Assembly (NCBI GenBank): GCA_903822435.1
Contig: CAIJPE010000226.1
Location: forward strand, 1 to 40,500
Length of the DNA stretch: 40,500 bases
Direction: 5' to 3'
Source of the DNA: an uncultured beta proteobacterium
GTDB lineage: Bacteria; Pseudomonadota; Gammaproteobacteria; Burkholderiales; Burkholderiaceae_C
This document shows, in pieces, positions 12,444-18,558 of this stretch (its first letter is position 1; each line of letters opens with the position of its first letter). Under the pieces are notes generated by a model. That model searched no databases. It was not told the origin of the DNA and was given only the letters and a program-made list of their open reading frames with translations. The translations under genes were made by a program, and so were the position numbers.

Positions 12444-12449
12444 ACTATA
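12444..12449 (-). promoter_or_regulatory. Possible -10 element for phoA
   Basis: Read on the minus strand this is TATAGT, a 4/6 match to TATAAT, in the only AT-richer stretch of the phoA upstream region. A transcript from here would have a leader of roughly 30 nt before ATG 12405. I see no TTGACA-like -35 at the usual spacing, which fits an activator-dependent promoter but proves nothing. Confidence 0.3.
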
Positions 12450-12497
12450 GGCGTCCCCACTGGCTCTGCGGTGTTTCAGGCGCCCGTGCGGGGCGGG

Positions 12498-12526
12498 CGT
12501 CACCGAACCGTCGCCGTGCCGTCATG
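12498..12526 (+). promoter_or_regulatory. 11-bp-periodic GTCA repeats, possible PhoB site before lplT
   Basis: Three hexamers, CGTCAC (12498), CGTCGC (12509) and CGTCAT (12520), are spaced exactly 11 bp apart on the + strand, 52 bp upstream of the LplT-like start. PhoB binds direct repeats with this period (consensus CTGTCAT-N4-CTGTCAT). The match to the full consensus is only moderate in this GC-rich DNA, so this is suggestive. It lies between two divergent genes, both plausible Pho targets. Confidence 0.35.
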
Positions 12527-12577
12527 GGCCTGGCATGCGGTTGCGGCCCAATCGGGTGGTCGTCACTGCACCACGAT

Positions 12578-13807
12578 ATGCCGCCTGGCTTCCACTTGCT
12601 GATCGCGGCCCAGTTCGTATCTGCGCTGTCCGACAACGCGCTGCTCATCGTGGCCATCGGCTGGCTGCAGCAGCAGGGCGATCCCGCGTGGTGGGCACCC
12701 ATGCTGAAGTTCAACTTCACGATCGCCTACGTGGTGTTGGCGCCGTTCGTGGGGCCGCTGGCCGACGCCTTCATCAAGGCCCGCCTGATGATGGCCATGA
12801 ATGCCCTGAAGGTGGTGGGTGTGCTGGCGCTGCTGGCCGGGCTGAGCCCCTTGCTGGCCTTTGCGATCATCGGCGTCGGGGCGGCGGCCTACGCTCCGGC
12901 CAAGTACGGGTTGGTGACCGAGATGGTGCCCGCCCGCAAGCTGGTGGCGGCCAACGGCTGGATCGAGGTCTCGACAGTGTGCGCCGTGCTGCTGGGCTGC
13001 GTGCTCGGAGGTGCGCTGGTCAGCCCCTGGGCGGCGTCCGTGGCAGCGCGCTGCCTGCCTGGATTGACGCCCCTGCAAGCGGCCACCGGCCTGCTGTTGG
13101 CGGGCTATGCCTGCGCGGCCGCCTTGAATCGCGGCATTCCCGACAGCGGCGCGCGCTACCGCCGTGCTCACCGCGCACCGCGCGCGTTGTGGCGCTCGTT
13201 CTGGCGGGCCCAGCGCCGCTTGTGGCGGGATGCCGAAGGCGGCTTGTCGATGGCCGTGACCACCTTGTTCTGGGGCGTGGCCGCCGTCTTGCAATTCGCC
13301 GTGCTGGGCTGGGCGGAGAGCCGCCTGGGCCTGCCGCTGGAGCGCGCCGCCTACCTGCAGGCCGTGGTGGCCGTGGGCATCGTGGCGGGTGCGGCGTTGG
13401 CGGGCCGATGGGTCGGGCTGGCGCGGGCCACTGCGGTGCTGCCGCTGGGCATCCTGATGGGCCTGCTCGTGCCGATGGTGGCATGGGTCGACCATTGGCT
13501 CGTGGCGCTGCCACTGCTGGTGGCGGTGGGCGCGTTGGGTGGCGCCCTGGTCGTACCCCTGAATGCCCTGCTGCAGCACCGGGGCCACGAGCTGCTCACC
13601 GCAGGCCGGTCCATCGCCGTGCAGAACTTCAACGAGAACCTCAGCGTGCTGGTGATGCTGGCGGTCTATTCGGCCTTGCTGGCTGCAAAGGCCGACATCC
13701 GCGCGATCATGGCGGGCCTGGGTGCACTCGTCGCGGCCGTGGTGGCCCTGCTGTGGCATCGGCAGCGGCAGCAACTTTCAGGCAGGCCCGCGGCGCGGCG
13801 CGCCTGA
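12578..13807 (+). CDS. lplT: LplT-like lysophospholipid transporter (MFS)
   Basis: This 409-residue inner-membrane protein of the major facilitator superfamily is rich in hydrophobic helices, about 12 by eye. It begins MPPGFHLLIAAQFVSALSDN, very like the LplT start (PGFxxxxAAQFxSxLADN). Other LplT-like segments are VGPLADAFIKARLM, GAAAYAPAKYGLVTE and NALLQHRGHELLTAGRSIAV. LplT flips lysophospholipids, chiefly lyso-PE, inward for re-acylation by Aas. No aas gene lies nearby. ATG 12578 matches the family start; the open frame extending upstream runs antisense to phoA. It is transcribed divergently from phoA across 172 bp. With neighbouring lipid genes it would fit recycling of lipids during remodelling, which is inference. 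Confidence 0.85.
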   Translation: MPPGFHLLIAAQFVSALSDNALLIVAIGWLQQQGDPAWWAPMLKFNFTIAYVVLAPFVGPLADAFIKARLMMAMNALKVVGVLALLAGLSPLLAFAIIGVGAAAYAPAKYGLVTEMVPARKLVAANGWIEVSTVCAVLLGCVLGGALVSPWAASVAARCLPGLTPLQAATGLLLAGYACAAALNRGIPDSGARYRRAHRAPRALWRSFWRAQRRLWRDAEGGLSMAVTTLFWGVAAVLQFAVLGWAESRLGLPLERAAYLQAVVAVGIVAGAALAGRWVGLARATAVLPLGILMGLLVPMVAWVDHWLVALPLLVAVGALGGALVVPLNALLQHRGHELLTAGRSIAVQNFNENLSVLVMLAVYSALLAAKADIRAIMAGLGALVAAVVALLWHRQRQQLSGRPAARRA

Positions 13808-13831
13808 CGCAAGCGGGGCAGTGCCGCCAGC

Positions 13832-15049
13832 TCAGGCGCTGGGCAACAACGGCCGCAGGGCAGGGCGCGGCACCGCGCCCGGGCTGATCAGGGCGGCGGC
13901 GTATTCGGCCTCGATCGCCTCCAGGATGCGGCCCCAATCCAGGCGGCTCATGTCGGTGCGCGCCCGTGCCCCCAGCGCTCGAGCGGTGGGCAACTGGCCG
14001 GCCAGGCTGCGTGCGGCGTGGCAAAACGCCTGGCTGTCTTCCAGCCGGGCCAAGAGACCGTTTTCACCCGGCGTGATCAGTTGGCCCGCTGCCGCGTGGT
14101 CGAAGGCCACCACGGCCAGGCCACTGGCCATGGCCTCGGGCACCACGTTGCCGAAGGTCTCGGTCATGCTCGGGAACAGGAAGACATCGGCCGATGCATA
14201 GTGCGCCGCGAGGTCTTCTCCGCGCCGAAGCCCGGCGAAGACCGCATTCGGGCAACGCTGCATCAGGCTCTGCCGATCGGGCCCGTCGCCGACGAAGACC
14301 AGCCGCACCTGCGGGTCGATGGCGTGCATGGCCTCCACGGCATCTGCGACGGCACCCAGGTTCTTTTCCGGCGCCAGGCGGCCCACGCACAAGGCCACCA
14401 TGGTGCCCGGGCCCGCACCCCAGCCTGCACGCAAGGTCTCGCTGCGGCGCCGGGGATCGAAGAGCCTCGTATCCACGCCGCGGGCCACCACCCGCAGGCG
14501 CTGGAAGCCGACATCGGCCAGCTCGCGGCGAAGGGCCTCGGTGGGCACCATCGTGCAGGCCGTGCGGTTGTGGAATTTGCGCAGATAGGCCATCACCGGC
14601 GTGCGCAGCCACCCTACGCCGTAGTGGCGGCTGTAGGCGTGGAAGTTCGTGCGGAAGTCGCTGACCACAGGCAGCTTGAGGTGGGTTGCGGCCTGCAGCG
14701 CAGACCAGCCCAGCGGCCCTTCGGTGACGATGTGCACCACGTCTGGCCGCTGGGCCGACCACAGCCGGATCAGCGCCCGCTTGGAGGGCAGGCCCATCTT
14801 CAATTGAGGGTAGCGGGGAATGGGCAGCCCGCGCATCAACACCTGGACCAAGCCGCCGGCGTCCGCATCGGCCCCCAGGTCCTGTCGATCCTGGCGCGGG
14901 CGCACGAGCTGCAATTCGTGGCCCCGTCCGCGCAGACCTTCGACCACGCGCGCGATGGTGGCGGCGACCCCGTTCACCTCAGGAGGATAGGTTTCGGTGA
15001 CCACGGCAACCCGCAGTGACCTGCGGATGGGCAGGTAGTCGTCGACCAT
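13832..15049 (-). CDS. GT4-family glycosyltransferase, probable glycolipid synthase
   Basis: The 405-residue protein is a GT-B fold glycosyltransferase (group 1/GT4). The N-terminal acceptor domain starts LRVAVVTETYPPEVNGVA. The C-terminal nucleotide-sugar domain has CVGRLAPEKNLGAV, FVGDGPDR and the EX7E-type signature in PSMTETFGNVVPEAMASG. It resembles MgtA-type enzymes that glycosylate diacylglycerol or glucuronosyl-diacylglycerol. In phosphate-starved proteobacteria a PlcP phospholipase supplies diacylglycerol to a glycosyltransferase, and a PlcP-like gene lies 3.5 kb away. A strong PhoB-like box (15099-15116) points toward this gene. Starts at 15049 and 15076 are both possible. I prefer 15049 because GGAAG precedes it and a promoter built on the box would start transcription near 15077. 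The lipid acceptor is inferred. Confidence 0.85.
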   Translation of the reverse strand: MVDDYLPIRRSLRVAVVTETYPPEVNGVAATIARVVEGLRGRGHELQLVRPRQDRQDLGADADAGGLVQVLMRGLPIPRYPQLKMGLPSKRALIRLWSAQRPDVVHIVTEGPLGWSALQAATHLKLPVVSDFRTNFHAYSRHYGVGWLRTPVMAYLRKFHNRTACTMVPTEALRRELADVGFQRLRVVARGVDTRLFDPRRRSETLRAGWGAGPGTMVALCVGRLAPEKNLGAVADAVEAMHAIDPQVRLVFVGDGPDRQSLMQRCPNAVFAGLRRGEDLAAHYASADVFLFPSMTETFGNVVPEAMASGLAVVAFDHAAAGQLITPGENGLLARLEDSQAFCHAARSLAGQLPTARALGARARTDMSRLDWGRILEAIEAEYAAALISPGAVPRPALRPLLPSA

Positions 15050-15098
15050 GATGGAGTCGTCTTCCGGTGTCACCATCCGGAAATCATCGCGAAGCCCC

Positions 15099-15116
15099 GC
15101 AACAGTTCGATGACAG
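15099..15116 (-). promoter_or_regulatory. PhoB-like box upstream of the glycosyltransferase
   Basis: The minus strand reads CTGTCAT-CGAA-CTGTTGC, a 7+4+7 direct repeat matching the PhoB consensus CTGTCAT-N4-CTGTCAT at 11 of 14 positions, with the first half perfect. Ten bases further downstream is GATGAT, a possible -10 at the spacing usual for PhoB-activated promoters. Transcription would then start close to 15077 and run into the glycosyltransferase at 15049. This is the best Pho-box candidate in the window. Confidence 0.55.
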
Positions 15117-15153
15117 CGCTCGCCCGTCGTGCAAAAGCCGCAGCGACATGCGG

Positions 15154-15182
15154 GTGTCATGCAGGCTTCACGGCATCTTCAT
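15154..15182 (+). promoter_or_regulatory. Tandem PhoB-like half-sites upstream of the Mpo1-like gene
   Basis: On the + strand TGTCAT (15155), CTTCAC (15166) and CTTCAT (15177) recur with exact 11-bp spacing. The first extends to GTGTCAT, a 6/7 match to the Pho half-site; the other two keep mainly the TCA(T/C) core. The array points toward the gene starting at 15260. Together with the box at 15189-15206 it forms an extended Pho-like region, on the opposite strand from the box serving the glycosyltransferase. Confidence 0.45.
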
Positions 15183-15188
15183 GCGCCG

Positions 15189-15206
15189 CGTTCACGATTC
15201 CGTCAC
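15189..15206 (+). promoter_or_regulatory. Second PhoB-like box upstream of the Mpo1-like gene
   Basis: The + strand reads CGTTCAC-GATT-CCGTCAC, another 7+4+7 direct repeat with TTCAC and GTCAC cores. It ends 53 bp before the GTG start at 15260. Alone the match is moderate. Its closeness to the array at 15154-15182 and to the opposing box at 15099-15116 makes chance less likely. Confidence 0.4.
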
Positions 15207-15259
15207 GTGAATCGGCCGGGTGCGCCCTTTCGCGCAAGACCCGAACCAAGGAGCCATCG

Positions 15260-15868
15260 GTGAACGAATTTCTTCAAGCCTTGAAGACCCAGCGCTGGGA
15301 CGACCATCGCTACTACCACCACAGCCGCATCAACCAGTCGCTGCACTTCATCAGCGCCTTGAGCTTCATTGCCGCGTACGCGCTGCTGTTCGTCGATCCG
15401 GCCAGCGCCGCGCTGGTGGCCTGGGGGGTTTCGATGACCACGCGGCAAGCGGGCCACTTCTTCTTCGAGCCCAAGGGCTACGACGACGTGAACCAGGCCA
15501 CGCACGAGCACAAGGAAGAGATCAAGGTGGGCTACAACTTGCGCCGCAAGGTGGTGTTGATGGCCGCCTGGGCGCTGGCGCCAGCGGCCTTGTGGCTGTC
15601 GCCGTCGATGGGCGGCCTGATCGAGCCCGCGGTGGGCTGGCAGGGCTACCTGCACGACGTGGGCATCGCTTGGCTGGCCCTGGGTATCGGCGGCGTGCTG
15701 TTCCGTACCGTGCACCTGTTCTTCCTGTTCGACGTGCGGACCGGGCTGGTGTGGGCCACCAAGATCCTGACCGACCCGTTCCACGACGCCATGATCTATT
15801 GGCGCGCCCCGCTGCACCTGCTGCGCGGCGAGTTGATCGATCCGATGCACCACGCCCGCCGTTCGTGA
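15260..15868 (+). CDS. Integral membrane protein, Mpo1/DUF962-like
   Basis: This 202-residue membrane protein has about four hydrophobic helices, including HFISALSFIAAYALLFVD and VVLMAAWALAPAALWL. It is histidine-rich in a pattern resembling Mpo1/DUF962: YHHSRINQSLHF near residue 20 and QAGHFFFEPKGYDD near residue 70, comparable to the YHxxxxNxxxH and QxxGHxxFE segments. Yeast Mpo1 is an iron-dependent dioxygenase that shortens 2-hydroxy fatty acids. Similarity here is at motif level and the protein may be a distinct membrane family. The start is GTG at 15260, set by a perfect AAGGAG at 15248-15253. Pho-like boxes lie upstream, and a strong terminator follows, so it is probably monocistronic. 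Its location suggests acyl-chain or membrane adaptation. Confidence 0.7.
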   Translation: MNEFLQALKTQRWDDHRYYHHSRINQSLHFISALSFIAAYALLFVDPASAALVAWGVSMTTRQAGHFFFEPKGYDDVNQATHEHKEEIKVGYNLRRKVVLMAAWALAPAALWLSPSMGGLIEPAVGWQGYLHDVGIAWLALGIGGVLFRTVHLFFLFDVRTGLVWATKILTDPFHDAMIYWRAPLHLLRGELIDPMHHARRS

Positions 15869-15880
15869 CAGGCCCATCGA

Positions 15881-15913
15881 GAGCCCGCGCCTTGCAGCGC
15901 GGGCTCTTTTTTT
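15881..15913 (+). terminator. Rho-independent terminator
   Basis: A perfect 10-bp stem, GAGCCCGCGC (15881-15890) with its complement at 15897-15906, encloses a six-base loop and is followed by seven T residues (15907-15913). It starts 12 bp after the stop at 15868 and serves the + strand. The minus-strand aminotransferase gene ends at 15922 just beyond it. On that strand the stem is not followed by a T-run, so it should terminate in one direction only. Confidence 0.92.
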
Positions 15914-15921
15914 CTTGCTGC

Positions 15922-17571
15922 TCAGAAGCGGTGTTTCAGCATCTCCTTGAGCACGTGGCGGCGGATCGTCTTGTTGGTGATGCTGCCTTCGTGCCACCAC
16001 CAGCCATCGGCCTTCATGGCCTTTGCTGCAGCCACGAAGCGCGTGCACACCGCGTCGAAGTCGGCCTGCGTGTAATTCAGGCTGAATACCATGCGCCCGG
16101 TTCCCACCCAAGACAGGGCCAGGCCCTGCTCGCGCAGGTAGAACTGCAGCATCCAGTTGTAGCGCGAGGGCTGCGTGTAATACACCGTCCAGATGGTCGA
16201 CAGGTTGGCCACCTGCACCGGTGTACCGGCCTCCGACAGTGCTGCATTCAGTTGCACCGCACGGCGGTTCCACGTGTCGTCCAGCCCGTCGTACAGCGAA
16301 CGCACGGGCTCGGTCTGCAGCCGCTCGAGAAAGACCTGCATCGCGCCCATCACGTAGGGATGCGAATTGAAGGTGCCGCGGGCAAAGCAGATATCGGCCG
16401 GCCGGTCTTCGCGAAAGCGCTTCATCAGTGCGCGCTGGCCGCACACTGCGCCCACGGGGAAGCCACCACCCAGCGTCTTGCCGTAGGTGACCATGTCGGC
16501 TTTGACGCCGAAGTATTCCTGCGCGCCACCCGCGGCCAACCGGAAGCCCACGAAGACTTCATCGAAGATCAGCACGATGCCGCGCTGGGTGCATACCTCG
16601 CGGAGTTGACGCAGCCAGGCGCTGTAGGCCTCGCGGTCGAAGCGGGCCCGCCGGCCGCTGTCGATCAGGGCGCTGTCGCCGGGTGCCGAGGCATTGGGGT
16701 GCAGGGCCTGCAGCGGGTTGACCAGCACGCAGGCGATGTCGTTGCGGCTGCGCAGCACCTTCAGCGTGCGCTCATCCATTTCCTTGAGCGTGTAGGTGTG
16801 CCCGGGTGGCAGCGGATTGCCCGGGCCGGGCTGCACGTCTTCCCACCAGCCGTGGTAAGCGCCCGAGAAGCGCACCAGGTACTTCTTGCGCGTGTGGTAC
16901 CGCGCCAGCCGCACGGCCTGCATCACGGCTTCGGTGCCGCTCATGTGGAAGCTCACCTCATCCTGGCCGGCGATGCGCTGGAGTTGTTCGACGTTCCAGG
17001 CCACCGCCGGGTGGTAGCTGCCCAGCAAGGGGCCCATGTCGGCCGCGCGGGCGCTGCCTTCGGCCATGCAGGCCTTGTAGAAGTCGTTGCCGAACACGTT
17101 GACGCCGTAGGAGCCCGTCAGGTCGTAGAAGGTCTGGCCATCCAGGTCGGTGATGGTGACGCCATCCGTGCGTTGCACGAAGGCGCCCACCGACAGGTGC
17201 TGCCGGAGGTACGCGCTGTATTGGAAGGGCACGCGGTAGGCGCCGGTGAACTGCAGGTCCGAGATGGTCTCCCGTGCCTGCCGGGTCAGTGCGATGGACT
17301 TCTCGTGACGGCTGTTGAGCTGGGCGGCCAGGCGCGCAAAGCCTTGCCGACGCCGGGCCTGAAGCTCGGCAGGCGCACCGTCCGAGGCGAAGAAGGCCGT
17401 CTCGTCGTAGGTGTAGCCCGGTACGAACCGCGCTACGCGCTTGGCCATGCGGGAGTGTCCGGTCAGGGACGGGTGCTTGGCGCGCGAAAGCGCCAGCCGC
17501 TGCATCGCCAGGGGCCAGGCGGCCGCGAGGCCCGCCACCGTCAGGGCTGTCAGTGCAAGAGGTTCGATCAT
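15922..17571 (-). CDS. Membrane-anchored class III aminotransferase (GSAM-like)
   Basis: This 549-residue PLP enzyme resembles glutamate-1-semialdehyde aminomutase and other class III aminotransferases. The PLP lysine is Lys365 in DMVTYGKTLGGGFPVGAV. Other fold motifs are SGTEAVMQAVRLAR, RFSGAYHGWWED, LIFDEVFVGFR and FARGTFNSHPYVMGA. It is about 120 residues longer than GSAM (about 430). The extension begins with a hydrophobic segment (residues 4-28) that should anchor it in the membrane, followed by a charged helical part. The C-terminus ends with basic KEMLKHRF. It is unlikely to be the heme-pathway HemL. It faces a phosphatidylserine-decarboxylase-family gene across only 53 bp, which suggests action on an amino-lipid or its head group. 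No direct precedent is known to me. The start could lie slightly downstream, since the Shine-Dalgarno is weak. Confidence 0.85.
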   Translation of the reverse strand: MIEPLALTALTVAGLAAAWPLAMQRLALSRAKHPSLTGHSRMAKRVARFVPGYTYDETAFFASDGAPAELQARRRQGFARLAAQLNSRHEKSIALTRQARETISDLQFTGAYRVPFQYSAYLRQHLSVGAFVQRTDGVTITDLDGQTFYDLTGSYGVNVFGNDFYKACMAEGSARAADMGPLLGSYHPAVAWNVEQLQRIAGQDEVSFHMSGTEAVMQAVRLARYHTRKKYLVRFSGAYHGWWEDVQPGPGNPLPPGHTYTLKEMDERTLKVLRSRNDIACVLVNPLQALHPNASAPGDSALIDSGRRARFDREAYSAWLRQLREVCTQRGIVLIFDEVFVGFRLAAGGAQEYFGVKADMVTYGKTLGGGFPVGAVCGQRALMKRFREDRPADICFARGTFNSHPYVMGAMQVFLERLQTEPVRSLYDGLDDTWNRRAVQLNAALSEAGTPVQVANLSTIWTVYYTQPSRYNWMLQFYLREQGLALSWVGTGRMVFSLNYTQADFDAVCTRFVAAAKAMKADGWWWHEGSITNKTIRRHVLKEMLKHRF

Positions 17572-17602
17572 GGTCCGTTGGGAGGATGGAATGCCTGTTT
17601 GT

Positions 17603-17620
17603 ATGTCTGGACGTTGACAC
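17603..17620 (-). promoter_or_regulatory. Weak PhoB-like repeat between aminotransferase and psd genes
   Basis: Read on the minus strand, GTGTCAA-CGTC-CAGACAT gives two half-sites each matching CTGTCAT at 5 of 7 positions with the correct 4-base spacer, 31 bp upstream of the aminotransferase start. The 53-bp divergent spacer must hold control signals for both genes. The match is weak and could be chance; it is listed because three neighbouring intergenic regions show the same pattern. Confidence 0.25.
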
Positions 17621-17624
17621 CGCT

Positions 17625-18506
17625 ATGAAAACTCAAATGCCCTTTGCACAATGGCGGGATCGCCTGCTCTTGCAGGAAGACCTCAATTTCCTGCTGACCA
17701 ACCGCATCCCGCGCCTGGCCGTCACGCGCTTCATGGGCTGGTTCAGCAAGATCCGCAACCCCTGGGTGTGCCGCGCGTCGATCGCCGTGTGGCGGCTGTT
17801 CACCGACCTGGATCTGAGCGACGCGCGCAAGACCCGCTTCGACAGCCTGCACGATTGCTTCACCCGCGAGCTGGCTCCGGGCGCCCGGGCCGTCGATGAA
17901 CGCGAAGAAGCGATCGCCAGCCCCTGCGACGCGATCGTGGGCGCCTGCGGTGTGGTCAGCGCCGGCAGCGTGCTGCAGGCCAAGGGCTTTCCGTACCGCA
18001 TCGTCGATCTCTTCGGGCAGGCGGGCCGGGCCGCGCCGTTCGAAGGCGGCACCTACGTGACCCTGCGCCTCACGTCCAGCATGTACCACCGCTTTCACGC
18101 GCCGCACGACGGCACGATCGAGCACGTCACCTACATCGGCGGCGATACCTACAACGTCAACCCGATTGCATTGAAGCGCATCGAAGGCCTGTTCTGCCGC
18201 AACGAGAGGGCCGTGATCCGCATGCGGCTGAAGAACGGGCAGCCGCTGGCGATGGTGCCGGTGGCGGCCATCCTGGTGGCCAGCATCCGGCTGCACTTCC
18301 TGAACGTGCTGTTGCACGTGCGCTGGCCCGGGCCCAACGAAATGCCCTGCAGCGAAGTCGTGGGCAAGGGGCAGGAACTGGGCTGGTTCGAGCACGGCTC
18401 GACCATCATCGTGTTCGCTCCGCCGGGCTTTGCCCTGGCCGAGGGCATCGTCGCGGGGCGCCGCCTGCGCATGGGCGAAATGCTCTTGCGCATGCCGATG
18501 GGGTGA
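17625..18506 (+). CDS. psd: Phosphatidylserine decarboxylase family protein
   Basis: This 293-residue member of the Psd family is made as a proenzyme that cleaves itself to form a pyruvoyl group. The normal reaction converts phosphatidylserine to phosphatidylethanolamine at the inner membrane. The predicted Asp-His-Ser triad is Asp102 (SPCDAIVGACG), the His in YHRFHAPHDG (about 158) and Ser259 in HGST (E. coli has LGST), where cleavage would yield the pyruvoyl alpha chain. LRLTSSMYHRFH and YNVNPIALKRIEGLFCRNER are also typical. I use ATG 17625; 17586 and 17637 are in-frame alternatives, and the Shine-Dalgarno is weak for all. Whether this is the housekeeping Psd or a paralog for another amino-lipid cannot be told here. 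Its context (aminotransferase, plcP-like gene 52 bp downstream) leaves the second option open. Confidence 0.87.
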   Translation: MKTQMPFAQWRDRLLLQEDLNFLLTNRIPRLAVTRFMGWFSKIRNPWVCRASIAVWRLFTDLDLSDARKTRFDSLHDCFTRELAPGARAVDEREEAIASPCDAIVGACGVVSAGSVLQAKGFPYRIVDLFGQAGRAAPFEGGTYVTLRLTSSMYHRFHAPHDGTIEHVTYIGGDTYNVNPIALKRIEGLFCRNERAVIRMRLKNGQPLAMVPVAAILVASIRLHFLNVLLHVRWPGPNEMPCSEVVGKGQELGWFEHGSTIIVFAPPGFALAEGIVAGRRLRMGEMLLRMPMG

Positions 18507-18514
18507 GCGGCCTG

Positions 18515-18532
18515 GTGTCACAACACCGTCTT
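18515..18532 (+). promoter_or_regulatory. PhoB-like repeat upstream of the plcP-like gene
   Basis: The + strand reads GTGTCAC-AACA-CCGTCTT, a 7+4+7 repeat with a good first and a fair second half-site, 26 bp before ATG 18559. A 7-bp hairpin with a 3-base loop (18530-18546, CTTGCCG and its complement) overlaps its end. The hairpin has no T-run, so it is not a terminator. The gene may be read from its own promoter as well as from psd. Confidence 0.35.
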
Positions 18533-18558
18533 GCCGCACCGGCAAGATCAGGCTCACG

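Noticed and set aside
17614..17619. TTGACA as a -35 box for the psd gene
   Set aside because: No -10-like hexamer occurs at 16-18 bp spacing; that position is already inside the coding region.
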